This document shows, piece by piece, positions 22,232-33,899 of a stretch of 64,000 bases of DNA. The position numbers were made by a program, and so were the translations under genes. The notes beneath the pieces are model-generated. The model worked only from the letters and a program-made list of their open reading frames with translations. It had not been told where the DNA came from and did no database searches. Origin of the DNA: Mantis religiosa (Eukaryota; Arthropoda; Insecta; Mantodea; Mantidae); contig CM060951.1 in the NCBI GenBank assembly GCA_030765055.1, positions 51,704,137-51,768,136 on the forward strand, read 5' to 3'. The stretch's first letter is position 1; each line of letters opens with the position of its first letter.

Positions 22232-23303
22232 TGTAACGGCAGCATCAGGCAGCGATTAGGAGGCGGCGAATTAATCGAAATCAGATAATTCAAAAAGAAG
22301 ATAAATTAATAAAAATGATTTGCTAAACTAATATAAAAATCTTGTTATAATAATATGAAATTAGAATGGATAGAGCAATGATTAAAGTAGCGGTTGATTT
22401 AAAGAATAAGAAGCGAAGAACATAATTTAATATACCATATATACTGGCATCCAGGCAAGAAAGATAAATATTCTTGTAAAAATCTGTACACGTCAGAGAC
22501 AGGAAGGAAGGACCGTTACCTTCTTTGTGCTAGCAAAAGTTCAATGTCTGAGAACTATAGAATACTCTCAGCCAGGAATGTGTTGAGACAAAGGGCTATC
22601 AAAATGCAGTTGAGCATGAACGCTAAAGAAATTTACTTGGCTGATTTGATAACGATGTATACCGTTACAAACATGTCAGGGTGGGCTGAACGTCAATGAG
22701 TTAAATGAGTTTTGCAAACCAATGCGAAAATTTGAAATAAATGAGAAACTTGTAATAATGTAACATTTGAGAAGGGTGAGCTAGTTTGGTCATGTGATAA
22801 AGTTACAGAGGGGGTCAGAATAAGGTTCGAACTGAATCGTGAAGGAAGACAAAATTACTTAAAGATGATATTACGACAGGAAGGACGTGTTCATGCGCAT
22901 TAAGAAGAGAAGCGAATATTTAAATGTCTGAAATGTTGGGAAGTTAAGATTAGCGCAACCAGCGTAAGTGGAAGCAGCATTAGAAGTTTATTAGAGCAAA
23001 GTAGTCGCCGTATAAAGAAGAAATAGAAACCGCGCGGAAGTAACTTTAAACAAGTAATCCAGGGTTTCAAGTAAAATTGAATTTATGTTAGGACTTTTAC
23101 TAACAGATGGTCACCGATCCAAGTCGATAAGTAAACTTAGTAGGAATTAAACCAAACAATTCTGCAACAAAGTGTTGTTAATACGACTGAGTAGCCAACA
23201 ATTACCAAAATCCATTTCCTACAACCATTCACCTGAGGATAGGAGAACTCATAGCTCCAATTAGAACTCAATCACTTTAACACTCGTATGCGTGTTTGCC
23301 GCA
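22232..23303 (+). mobile_element. 1.07-kb insertion in the TIR element, possibly a solo LTR
   Basis: The boundary is read by comparison with copy 1, which has the uninterrupted site (AGTAATGTATCTAAC near 9390). The insert begins TGTAACGGCAGC and ends TTTGCCGCA, giving TG..CA ends, with TAAT (22228-22231) and TACT (23304-23307) as a possible 4-bp duplication with one change. No convincing protein frame is present. A solo LTR fits the ends, but a non-LTR or unclassified insertion is possible. Confidence 0.5.
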
Positions 23304-23759
23304 TACTGTATCTAACATAACCATGAGAACCCCATAATTTTAGCTCAAATAGTTTTCCTAATACAAATAAATATATTATATACCATTATATTATAACAAT
23401 GCATTGCGACGTAAGCATTGTAATGAATATTATTGGTTGGTATATACGCCTGAACGTATAGGTGAAATTACTCAGAACTGAAACGTAAACATGACGTGGT
23501 GAAAGAAATATGTTGAATAAGCCAAGGTGTTTGTTAAATTCGACGAGAGGAAACCATACACTTCTTGCTAGTCTGGCAGAACGTGTCTGGTCACATTATA
23601 TCTTTGTTTATGTATGGTTCGTAATTTCTATTTATTCTAGAGAGTTCAAAGCAGCATTATTTAGTTACTCTTCCATAAAAAAGTGTATCAGCTGGATCAA
23701 TGAGACGTGATCTATCCCCCCTCCCCTCTTACTACTGCTAGAACAATTAATGTGGCCTC

Positions 23760-24003
23760 AAATTATGATGCAAACAGAAATAATATGTTTAAACTGACGT
23801 TGAATGACTTATTCACAAACAAATTGACAAGAGACATGGGAAAACTGTGTGAGACATCAGATAAAGTAGATGATGAAATTTTGAAACCTATCATCATAAA
23901 TTTGCAGTAATCAGACATTGAAGACAATGACAATGACGAATTATCTCTTAACGTAAGTAACATTCACAGCTATACGGATGCACCGCTGGTATTTTCGTTG
24001 GAT
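23760..24003 (+). pseudogene. Possible transposase C-terminal acidic tail
   Basis: Within copy 2 the plus-strand frame runs through KLCETSDKVDDEILKPIIINL, a stop, then SDIEDNDNDELSL. A short hydrophobic block followed by an Asp/Glu-rich end is typical of the C-termini of some arthropod transposases. Copy 1 keeps an N-terminal piece and copy 2 perhaps this C-terminal piece, as expected if both derive from one autonomous parent. This is pattern inference only. Confidence 0.3.
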
Positions 24004-24818
24004 TAGAAAAATAATTATTTCATAAACTATAATTAATTTTAAACTAAATATTTAAACCATTTGCATAATATAAGAATATCCTGTTGAAATTTTAATTTCA
24101 ACAACTGCATTATTATAAAACTTTGGAAAATCCAGTTTGCTTTCCCTTACGTCTAGCGCCACGAACACTCGCAAGTGTGCCAGAGAGGGAGATATAAAAA
24201 GAGTGGGGATGACGAGGTGGCAACGGTGAACGCTCTAACGCATCTGGTCGGCTACAGGGGAGAACTCTTCCCATTTGAAACACAGTGGGTGTCGGAATTG
24301 AATTCAAACCAATTAGAGATTGGCTCATACAGGAATGTTCTGGAACATATGTGGTAAAGAGAGTACTATTTTAGGTAAAAAGAAGCAGTGGTACTTTTCT
24401 AAGCATTTCACTGTTCTGACCGTGCTCTGAATGATCTCAGTGCATCTTTTGATCCATATTTCTCATTTTATCTTGGTCCAGAATTCATGCTGCATTTCGC
24501 TATTTGCGAAACAACCTTCCCGAGTTTATATCCATTTTGTAAACGTGTTTTACTACTTTTACTGAATGTTGATAGTAGCTCATATTTTCCATCAATAAAG
24601 GCAGAGTGGGACAAACAGGCTGTATAATGCGCAAGGCATTGTGCCTAAAGCAAAATAGTTTGCGTGGTTGTCCGCGCTGATTAACTGGCTGGCAGTCCTC
24701 TACAGGAAGGAACATCAAGAGTTCCACCTCCGGCATAGACATTTGTGTACGTATCCGTGTGTGGTTTTACTTTGATGCATACAAACACATACAGAGAGTA
24801 GGAAGGGAGAGATAGGAA

Positions 24819-24820
<2 letters not shown>

Positions 24821-24885
<65 letters not shown>
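24821..24885. repeat. (GA)n microsatellite
   Basis: About 32 GA units preceded by a purine-rich lead-in. Confidence 0.97.
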
Positions 24886-24888
<3 letters not shown>

Positions 24889-25217
24889 AACAGAAAAAGT
24901 AAAATAATGAGCTCGGGGAGGGAGTATGTGCAAAATATTTAGTTGATATCATTTACAACATGGTTTACTTTTATTATGAGTTAAGTAATCACGAACTAGA
25001 TTATTAATGCCATTCACAAGGCCTTCCACGGTTAATTAAAGTATTAACTTGAACTGAATAAAATGGAATGTTACCCAATTTTGGTTATAAATAAGTTACG
25101 GACTTCTTGCTGTTCTCAGAGTATCTGTTGTCACTCTTTTACAGAATATCCGCATAACAGAATTTTATTAGACAGGTTGGTTCTTTACAAAACGTTAAGT
25201 TTTTATTGAATAAAGAA

Positions 25218-25219
<2 letters not shown>

Positions 25220-25274
<55 letters not shown>
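25220..25274. repeat. Poly-T tract, 55 bp
   Basis: An uninterrupted T run, possibly the A-tail of a minus-strand retroposon, though the sequence to its right shows no recognised SINE or LINE. Confidence 0.95.
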
Positions 25275-25278
<4 letters not shown>

Positions 25279-25532
25279 AAGTTATAAATTAAAGCTTAGA
25301 TCGTTTTTCAACTGCACATCTTGAAGAGGCATATGGGTGGGGGGGGGGCAGGATCCTCACTCTACACTACTGCTGAGATTAAATCAAATTTTTCTTCAGA
25401 ACTTTAAACTCAATGAGCTCTATTATGAGAATGTACATTGGCAACGTAAATGTTTCTACGTCATTTAATAGCAAAATACTGCAACAAATGAGAACACCAC
25501 TTACTGTTAAACTTCATCACTTCGGTGTTTAG

Positions 25533-26010
25533 TGTAACGCCTGAGTTACTGTAGCACTATTCGGAACAAAGCACAATTTATTCATCAAATTACAGTTCAA
25601 CTGCTGAATCACCTCACAACTGAATTGCACTGAACAATTTACTGAAAGCTCCTATTCGGCTCAACTCCACTATACCTGAATTCAATCTACGAGCCACACT
25701 AAACGGAAGTACTCATTCCCTTGCCCACAACTTGCACTTCCTCGTTGTATCGCTCACAGGTGAACTCGTGTATAAATTGATTGCTGAGTGATGCCGAACA
25801 CATAGCGAAGGTTCTGGAAAATCTTCTAGAACAGACTCTAGTAAATCTTCTGGAGTTGAGAAGTGGTACTTATTGTTGTGTCCCAGATTGGTTATCAGCC
25901 ACGCTCACGTGCGAGCGGCCACGCGTCGGTCTGGTGTCGCGGTGATAGCATCTACATTTACTCAAGTAAAATGAGCAGACGTGGGGATTCATATGACTTT
26001 GGCTTCTACA
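25533..26010 (-). mobile_element. Probable solo LTR, third family (gamma)
   Basis: Read on the minus strand, 26010 to 25533 has LTR architecture: it starts TGTAGAAGCC, has a TATA-like TTTATACACG (about 25775), a transcribed-looking middle, a polyadenylation signal GAATAAATTG near 25580, and ends GGCGTTACA. There are no internal genes. The flanks (TTAG and CTAT) do not match, so a target-site duplication is not supported. A run of heat-shock-element-like pentamers lies upstream of the TATA. Confidence 0.55.
25808..25862 (-). promoter_or_regulatory. Heat-shock-element-like array in the LTR U3
   Basis: The tract contains alternating GAA and TTC pentamers: GAAGGTTCTGGAA (three alternating units) and TCTTCTAGAACAG (two), with a weaker CTTCTGGAG beyond. 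They sit about 35-85 bp upstream of the LTR's putative TATA on its own strand, a usual position for heat-shock factor sites. Regulatory function is inference. Confidence 0.4.
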
Positions 26011-26660
26011 CTATGTATCACTACAATATGCATAGCTAGAGGCCAAAATCTTAAAGTGAGTAAAAGTCGATCAGAGTGCTCTTTGGAAATGTCAGGACAC
26101 TGTACGAGGAAACTTAGGGGGCAGGTGGTTTCTTAACTTCTCCTACGTCTATGGTTCAGTAGCAGTTCATTCTTATTTTCTTCTGAGCTGGTTTTAATGA
26201 AAGAATTTCATACGCTAAGTAATGGTTACAGTTTAGATGATAACCACTATTGTTGTATTTGTGAAAGAATCCAAGCTGCAATGCATGGTACTACTTGGTT
26301 CAAGCAATGTATCACCTAGAGGTGTCGCCTCTCTACCTCATCAACACACGACAGCAGAAATTTAAACTAGCATAACCCGATGCTGGTAGCACAACTGCAC
26401 CAAGTAGCCTGGTTGGTATTGGTTGTTGCTTTCATAAACGAAAAGCTTGTCTCCTATCTACAACCGGATAAATGAGGAGACCATACGTATGACCTTCAGT
26501 GATAATTGGATAAAATGATGGAAGTAGTGTAATGATAGTTGGAATAACAGAGATAGTAGTTAGTGCTAATACTGCTAATCTGTTGATGTACTCACGGTAT
26601 TTATAAGTGCAATTAAGATTGTTTTAAAAATAGATATAAAATTGTATATAAAATTGTATA
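26011..26660. other. Anonymous DNA
   Basis: No gene or repeat family recognised. Confidence 0.4.
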
Positions 26661-26662
26661 TA

Positions 26663-28069
26663 CACTCCAGGAAATTGAAATAAGAACACCGTGAATTCGT
26701 TGTCCCAGGAAGGGGAAACTTTATTGACACATTCCTGGGGTCAGATACATCACATGATCACACTGACAGAATCCTAGGCACATAGACACAGGCAACAGAG
26801 CATGCACAATGTCGGCACTAGTACCTTTCGCAGCAATGCAGGCTGCTATTCTCCCATGGAGACGATCGTAGAGATGCTGGATGTAGTACTGTGGAACGGT
26901 TTGCCATGCCATTTCCGGCTGGCACCTCAGTTGGACCAGCGTTCGTGCTGGACGTGCAGACCGCGTGAGACGACGTTTCATCCAGTCCCAAACATGCTCA
27001 ATGGGGGACAGATCCGGTGATCTTGCTGGTCAGGGTAGTAGACTTACACCTTCTACAGCGCGTTGGGTGACACGGGATACATGCGGACGTACATTGTCCT
27101 GTTGGAACAGCAAGTTCCCTTGCCGGTCTAGGAATGGTAGAACGATGGGTACGATGACGGTTTGGATGTACCGTGCACTATTCAGTGTCCCCTCGACGAT
27201 CACCAGAGGTGTACGACCAGTGTAGGGGATCGCTCCCCACACCATGATGCCGGGTGTTGGCCCTGTGTGCCTCGGTCGTATGCAGTCCTGATTGTGGCGC
27301 TCACCTGTACGGCGCCAAACACGCATACGACCATCATTGGCACCAAGGTAGAAGCGACTGTCATCGCTGAAGACGACACGTCTCCATTCGTCCCTCCATT
27401 CATGCCTGTCGCGACACCACTGTAGGCGGGCTGCACGATGTTGGGGCGTGAGCGGAAGACGGCATGACGGTGCGCGGGACCGTAGCCCAGCTTCATGGAG
27501 ACGGTTGCGAATGGTCCTCGCCGATATCCCAGGAGCAACAGTGTCCCTAATTTGCTGGGAAGAGGCGGTGCGGTCCCCTACGGCACTACGTAGGATCCGA
27601 CGGTCTTGGCGTGCATCCTTGCGTCGCTGCGGTCCGGCCGCAGGTCGACGGGCACGTGCACCTTCCGCCGACCACTGGCGACAACATCGATGTACTGTGG
27701 AGGCCTCACGCCCCACGTGCTGAGCAATTCGGCGGTACGTCCACCCGGCATCCCGCATGCCCACTATACGCCCTCGCTCAAAGTCCGTCAACTGCACATA
27801 CGGTTCACGTCCACGCTGTCGCGGCATGCTACCAGTGTTAAAGACTGCGATGGCTCCGTATGCCACGGCAAACTGCCTGACACTGGCGGCGGCGGTGCCC
27901 AAATGCTGTGCAGCTAGCGCCATTCGACGGCAAACACCGCGGTTCCTGGTGTGTCCGCTGTGCCGTGCGTGTGAACATTGCTTGTACAGCCCTCTCGCAG
28001 TGTCCGGAGCAAGTATGGTGGTTCTGACACACCGGCGACAATGTGTTCTTATTTCCATTTCCAGGAGTG
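26663..28069 (-). mobile_element. Tc1/IS630-like transposon, near complete, GC-rich
   Basis: A 1,407-bp transposon flanked by TA (26661-26662, 28070-28071), with 27-bp terminal inverted repeats starting CACTCC(A/T)GGAAAT that differ at only two positions. A single transposase gene lies on the minus strand, its stop about 32 bp from the left terminus. The element is far more GC-rich than its surroundings and yields long spurious frames on the opposite strand. Preservation suggests a fairly recent insertion. It is inactivated, as far as seen, by one nonsense codon. Confidence 0.93.
26721..27827 (-). pseudogene. Tc1/IS630-like transposase with one in-frame stop
   Basis: The DDE transposase of the element at 26663-28069. 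I chose the start ATG at 27827 (MPRQRG) because a homeodomain-like helix-turn-helix begins soon after (TDFERGRIVGMRDAGWTYRR, then REASTVHRC), followed by a second DNA-binding block (ISARTIRNRLHEAGLRSR). Catalytic blocks: VVFSDDSRFYL (first Asp), LLFQQDNVRPHVSR (second Asp) and ARSPDLSPIEHVWD (Glu), with 32 residues counted between the second Asp and the Glu. An in-frame TGA at 27030-27032 falls between SLLP and PARSPD, where the family has Trp. The frame is otherwise continuous to 26721, about 368 codons against about 340 for the family. Confidence 0.93.
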
Positions 28070-28098
28070 TAGATGTAACTACAATACACCCCAAAAAA

Positions 28099-28345
28099 CG
28101 GCCACGCCGTGGCTCAGTGGTTAGACAGCTTGGCTCTCACCAAGGCGGCCCGGGTTCGACCGGAAAGTGAGATTTGTGGTGGAAAACACGGCGCTGGGGC
28201 GGGTTTTCTCCGGGACCTCCGGTTTCCCATGCCATCTCATTCCACCGGTGCACCATCTTCATCTCGTGTATCATCAGTGTCACCGCCTGCGGGCGTTAAA
28301 CACTACACATACATACACATAATAAATAATAACGATATTATAACT
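28099..28345 (+). mobile_element. SINE-E, tRNA-derived
   Basis: A tRNA-like head with A box TGGCTCAGTGG (28110-28120) and B box GGGTTCGACC (28152-28161). The body contains GTGAGATTTGTGGTGG and CGGGTTTTCTCCGGGACC, and the end is an ACAT- and AAT-rich tail. It starts about 30 bp beyond the Tc1-like element's right end. A minus-strand relative lies at 49690-49887. The head does not close into an acceptor stem, so it is not a tRNA gene. Confidence 0.85.
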
Positions 28346-28379
28346 ATTATTGTTTCTGTTATTAATATTTGATACGAGG

Positions 28380-28384
<5 letters not shown>

Positions 28385-28429
<45 letters not shown>
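28385..28429. repeat. Poly-A tract, 45 bp
   Basis: An uninterrupted A run soon after the SINE-E tail; it may mark another retroposon end. Confidence 0.95.
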
Positions 28430-28430
<1 letters not shown>

Positions 28431-29892
28431 ATAAAGCAGCTTGAACAGTCCTTGAACAATTAATTCTGTTAACCAATTAGAATGTCATATTTGTGATTTA
28501 AGAGAACACTCTAGTGGTACATAGAAAGTTACGTTCAAAACATTTTAAATACGCTTGTATCAAGATACCCTTCCCTAAATTAATCTATAGCTCAGTTGGC
28601 CAAAGTATAGTCCATTTTATAATTATACTGATATCTTTACTGCGATGATAATGGTAGTAAAGTGAAACTTGCTCCTATCATATGATTTACACTTCACGGG
28701 GAAGATATTTGGATGCTGCTGATTAGTTAAGGTATATCTTACTACATGGAAGCTGGATAACAACGAACTCTAATCCAGCACCCTGAAGGATGCGATCGCT
28801 ACGCCGCTTCCGTCCAATAGGAATAGATTAACATCTGAGCTATTCAGAGACACCAGAATATCTTCCTCTCATAAAATAAATTACGCGATATGAGCTAGTT
28901 TGGCTTTACTACTCTGAACACTTTAGTTGCGATGTCAAAAGTAGTTATAAAACGGAATATTAAAGTGCTGACTGGAAGCTTTGAAGCTCGCGCTAGTAGA
29001 GATTTTCCAGAACCGTATCGTAGGTATAGGGAAAAGTGTTGAAGAGGGTCAACAATGCACCAAATGGTCCTCATCAAAATTAAATTGAATGAAAATTAGG
29101 AAATTCATATAGTTTTTAATGTCTTCTCACTACCTGCTGCACTTCATTCTTCTTTAGCTCGGAAATCTTGTATTGCTAAACCCTAAAACTAGCGCTATTT
29201 CTTTATAAAGTCTTGCTTTTGAATAAATCAACGTTTGTTTTATCCAAACTGTTTGCTTATTTGTAAAAAACGAATACGCATGGAAATATTTGCGTGCTCT
29301 TTTTTCCGTTGATGTATAGAGCATTAGCAACAGCCGCTGTAATACTCCGCTTTGAGCATTGCACTTGTTTTTGTCTCTCCTGTCAGCAGCTACCAGGGGA
29401 GAGGCACGAGGGAGAGACTGAAAGATCCCAGAGGATACACACAACGGCTTGTTTCCACATTTGTACATGCATGATCGTTTGTTGTTTCGTCGAAGTGCGC
29501 TTCCGTCACTTACCGTTTGAAACAACGTTTGGTACACACCGTATTAGTTCTGATGATCTTTCATTTGGACCTCCACACCAAAAGTCTATGCAGACTTGAT
29601 CTCTGTGATCTCGCATAAAAAGAAGGTTATCTTATGTACATATCCGAGAACAATAGCTCCCAAAATCGCGCCTACTGTATCATTGAAGGCGATGGACTCT
29701 GACCTAGCCTTCATCTCAGAAATAGGTCCAATAATTACTTGGTGATTATCCCCAGCTTATCCCCAAGATCATATGACATTTAGGGATAATTAGGGGCTAT
29801 GTTGACTACCAAATATGTACTTCTGTGATAATATTTATACTTTTTGCATACATCTTTGGTCTAATTCTCCTACTATATCATTTGCAGAACAT
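28430..29892. other. Anonymous DNA
   Basis: No recognised family. Opposing frames at 29154-29599 overlap on both strands without a known motif. Confidence 0.4.
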
Positions 29893-30327
29893 TGATCTGT
29901 TGTAGAAATTAATTGTTCTTTCACACTGGCCGTGTTTAGGCTAAATTGTGCAAACGTAGAGTCAGACTGAAAATTGAATAGAATTTTTCAGTCTGACTCT
30001 ACGTTTCCACAATTTAGCGTACACACGGCCAGTGTGAAAGAACAATTTCCATTAATTGACCTAATAGTGGTTACCTATAAAACCAGGGCCTTAAAGTACT
30101 TACATGTTGTAAGTCCCCATTAAGGTAGTTGTCTCATGTGTTTATGAGGACTCCTAAGTGGTTTACCGGGAAAAATACGAATCAGTTGGAGAATTTAATG
30201 TCTTATCGGCACGTTGGCCATAGCAACTCAATGGTTAGAGCTGCTGGACGGCAACCAGAAGATCCGTGGTTCAAATCCCGGCTATGGCATTGAATTTTTC
30301 AGTCTGACTCTACGTGATCTGTTGTAG
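29893..30327. mobile_element. SINE-B composite with fold-back 5' end
   Basis: A 409-bp insert (29906-30314) flanked by a perfect 13-bp duplication TGATCTGTTGTAG (29893-29905, 30315-30327). The first 145 bp are a near-perfect palindrome of the tail (TTCTTTCACACTGGCCGTGT and its complement). Then come the spacer and one sense tRNA-like module with B box GGTTCAAATCCC (about 30269-30280), ending TCAGTCTGACTCTACG. It differs from the copy at 19680 mainly in lacking the antisense tRNA module within the fold-back. Confidence 0.92.
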
Positions 30328-32233
30328 TTTACATCTGTAGTTTCCTATTTCTCCAAAGCGTCGATCTGTCCCTCCCTCAGTTAATATCATTCCGTCATGT
30401 TCTTGTTCTTCCTAGTTGAGTTATTTTCTAGATATATATTTCGCAACCATTATATTGGAGCCTTAATATATGCTGGTACCAGTTACTTTTATTTTCATTT
30501 ACTTTTTTTCACTTATGTTTGTCTATGTTTAAATGTTCGCGAATTTCTCAATTTCTTTGTGTAACCAAAAGGACAAATGGTGCTATTGCTCTTAGAAATT
30601 CCGTATCTACATTTCCATTCTTTTCCGGTCTGTATATTTTACTCTCCAGTTTTCATTTAAGAATATCGTTTTTGGTAATGTCGTTTCTTTATAACTTTGC
30701 TTTGGTACTTTAATCTTCCATTCATTTGTCTTAATTTGCTTAGTTTTACATGTAGGCTTTCACTTTTAGGTAATTAAAACTAGAGTTTTTTATTATTTAT
30801 TCAATTATTATCCAATACCTTATTAATTACTGAGTCATTGTTTTATCTTGGGTGCTAAAATAATTTAATTGTATATCTGTATGATATCTTTCTGGTTAAT
30901 AATAACAGATGTAGTCCATTTTTATTGAGAAAATGTGTTTTAAATTTAGAACACTTATAGAAAGCTTGAGAATGCTCTTCGGGGACGTGGATATCGTAAA
31001 CAGAGAGTGTAAAAATATAGATGTCATTGATTCTCTTTACAAATTTTGCACACCTATGATGTCATTGCCGCCCGTAAACAAGCAAGTATTTCACTATAAT
31101 TTATTCTATTCCTTAATATTATACCATAAATCGAATATGAACCAATTTTCTATCTCAATGTGAACATATAATGTGTCTGGTGATACGGTTGCTTAAAGCA
31201 TGCATGAATAGCTTTCAGCACACAAAATATATCAACATTAGACTAAATTATATCTGTAAAACAGCTCTAGGTATTTAGAATAGTGTGAATATGAAGGTTA
31301 CTAAAGTGCTGAGTAAAACTAAAATCATTACGTTCCTAATAGCTATGGCTCCTTCGCCAATATTTTTCTAAATTTACTGCAATAAAATATAATCAGGGAG
31401 ATAAATAAAGTTATATATGTATATAGCTGGAGTATTCCTTCACTTTTAAAATAATTTCTTCTCAAAATTATATACTACACTCGCACAAAAGAGTAAATAT
31501 GCAAAAATGAAGCCTCCCCACTTATATCATTTTAGTGCAAAGGAACGGCTTCACAAGGTTCACGTACTTTGCGCGCTGACAGTCACAAAAGCTAGGGTCG
31601 GTGTCAGAATCGGCCACTGAGAGGTCAGAAGAGGTCAGAATCGGAAGGGGAGGGCTATAACTGTAAATGGCTTCTATTTTATCTCTTCTCCCTTTTATGC
31701 GACTGCCGACCATTTCGTGTAAGATACTCTTCTGATAAAGCATAGTATATTACACAATTTATTCTAATTTATTCTATTTAATACTTATATAGTAACCGAT
31801 GTATATAAAAAGTGAACCACCTCGCTGGATCACATGTGCCTTTTCCGTTGACCTTCCGTAAGGTTTCACTTTCAGGTAATCAATCAACCTTCCAGTTAAT
31901 TCTCTGCGTGGCTAGCCTGAAAAACAATTTAACAATACTAAAAACGAACCCATGGACGATGTTAAAATTGATATGAAATGAAGGGCGGTTTTAGATAAGG
32001 TAGATATCTAAGAAAGAGTTCAGGAAATACAATTATAGAACATAACTAATTAAGCTTTGCAACGGAAACTGAAGAACCATTTGCACGTGTCGTTAATGTT
32101 GGCGATTTATATTACAGCTTTTACACCGACACTAAGATAAAGGTGTAGCTTAAGTTTATTGTTGCCTCGCACGTCGATAATAACATCGAAATAATTTGTT
32201 GTGGCTTGATAATATAAGGTTTAAGTGTGTGAA
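30328..32233. other. Anonymous AT-rich DNA
   Basis: No gene recognised. The minus-strand frame 31522-31743 includes an acidic Ser/Asp stretch (SSDLSVADSDTDPSF) reminiscent of transposon-protein linkers, but there is nothing else to support it. Confidence 0.35.
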
Positions 32234-32520
32234 TAAAAAAAAACCGAGCGGGATGTTTCAGGCGGTTTCGTTTGTTGCCCGCATTCGTGAGGTCCGTGTT
32301 CGATATTCATGGCCGACCTACCTAAACCATGGGATTTTTTTATTTTTTCCCGGGTCGCTTGGCGAATGCTGGATAGGTTAATTACATGCCCCGAATTTCC
32401 TTTCCTTACATTTCACCTCCATGACCATTTCATGTCATCTCTCATCTGGTGGTTTCTTTCAGAGTAGAATTGTCAGGGGGAGTCTCGGCGGTGCATAGCG
32501 GGATGATATACTCTAAGGAA
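32234..32520 (+). mobile_element. SINE-D, tRNA-derived, plus copy
   Basis: A head related to the complement of 35909: ATGTTTCAGGCGG (A-box position) and GTGTTCGATATTC (B-box position). It then has a CGGGTCGCTTGGCGAATGC block, a CATCTCTCATCTGGTGG block and a GAGTCTCGGCGG block, all shared with the minus copy at 35625-35909. No target-site duplication identified. Confidence 0.75.
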
Positions 32521-32639
32521 AATGCTTTTCCCTCTATGAAGAAACAGATGACTTCGTTGTGTTCTGACTTGTTTCGAGGTCTCAATTTGATAGTTTTGAT
32601 TACTATGCTGAACACATTCGATGTTCTTTCAAGGCGTAT

Positions 32640-33421
32640 GTATGGTAACAAAACATTGATTTGATTTTAAATGAAAGAAGTAACGGAATCTATGTAATCT
32701 CAGATTATATTCATGAACCCGTTTCTAACAAATACCGCTTACATTTTTGTCCCTCATTGTTCATATTTAAGGATTGCTTTTACTCCTTTATTTCTTTGGA
32801 ATTAGATATCTGATGACAAAGCCAATGACAACAATATAAGAACACTTTGAAGAACAATGATAAAGAACTGTTGCATATATCATTACTATTTACATGTAGC
32901 TTCTAACATTACGTGACGAATGTTCTAAATTTTATATTTAAACACGAATATTTAAATATTTTGTCATTGCAGTATATACATTACATTTTAAATATTAAAT
33001 GAGTAACGTTGCACGAAGGATGAATGCTTAAGCCCACTGTCTGGCACTGGAAATATGTATGGTAACATAATAGTGATTTGATTTTAAACGAAATAGCTAA
33101 GGGAATCTGTGTAATCTCATATTATATTCATGTAATGTTTCTAATAAATCCCGCTTATATTTTTCTCCCTCATTGTCCATATGATTGTTTTTATTATTTT
33201 ATTTATTCGGAATTAGATATCTGATGACATAAAGCCAATTACAACAATATAACAACACTTTGAAGTACAATAATAAAGAACATCTGCATATACTATTATT
33301 ACTTACATCTAGCTTCTAGTATTACGTGAATTAATGTTCCAAATTTCATATTTAAACATGAATATTTAAATATGTTCTCATTGCAGTGTGCCTAAGCCCA
33401 GTGTCTGATCCTGGAAATGTA
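32640..33421. repeat. Tandem duplication of a 0.37-0.42 kb segment
   Basis: Two head-to-tail copies: 32640-33056 and 33057-33421. Both start GTATGGTAACA.AA, share GGAATTAGATATCTGATGAC and ATATTTAAATAT, and end near CC(C/A)(A/G)TGTCTG..CTGGAAAT. The second unit lacks about 50-70 bp near its end. Neither encodes protein. Confidence 0.88.
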
Positions 33422-33866
33422 TTACTATATTTTCTTGTATTCAAAAAATATGTGATATTAGTCTTCTAGTTGTTCATCACAGTAATCAGAAGAAGGACTC
33501 CTTAATAGTGATTCTATAAAGATGTTTAAGGAAGCAACAAGAATGAATTTTAAGCGAGCTGTAGTTATAACGTTTCTTGAGAAAATTATATTTCTCTCGC
33601 ATGATTAAGATATCTCGGTAAACCTCCAGGCACTTTACAGAGGGATGACAAAATGGAGAGAGCTGTGCAGGAATGCTAATATGTACCATGTCAATATGTA
33701 TCGGCTAATAGAATGGAGCATGAAGGTGTCATCCACAGCAAATTCTGATTGTATGCGCTAAAAGCGAAATCAATTGCTAGTTGTACCGCCTAAGTTTGCA
33801 GTCAGCTGTTTTCGCTATTTCTACATTTGCGATAACTAAGTTTCCTGCATATGCTGTTAGAAATAT

Positions 33867-33899
<33 letters not shown>

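Larger units (their letters stand above)
22060..24281 (+). mobile_element. TIR DNA element, GTTTCAAATGGG family, copy 2
   Basis: Bounded by GTTTCAAATGG.AAGG at 22060 and CTTCCCATTTGAAAC ending at 24281. It aligns with copy 1 (9182-10875) across the left 170 bp, then again from 23308 after a 1.07-kb insertion, and across the right 200 bp (CTTACGTCTAGCGCCA, GGGAGATATAAAAAGAGTGGGG). A TATAAAA motif near the right end is conserved between the copies and might be a promoter reading rightward. Target-site duplications are unclear. Confidence 0.75.
24282..25532. other. Anonymous DNA with simple repeats
   Basis: No gene recognised. It contains the GA array and poly-T tract listed separately, plus a G run near 25338. 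Confidence 0.45.

Noticed and set aside
22750..23000. LINE-like block in the 1.07-kb insertion (a run resembling L-W-GH-V)
   Set aside because: The resemblance spans only a few residues with frame changes and is too weak to call.
25220..25274. A-tail of a minus-strand retroposon
   Set aside because: No recognisable element body or target-site duplication follows it, so only a homopolymer is recorded.
27162..28170. Several plus-strand frames of 76-137 codons
   Set aside because: Opposite-strand shadows of the GC-rich Tc1/IS630-like transposase.
32640..33421. CRISPR-like or satellite array
   Set aside because: Only two long units, no short direct repeats with spacers.
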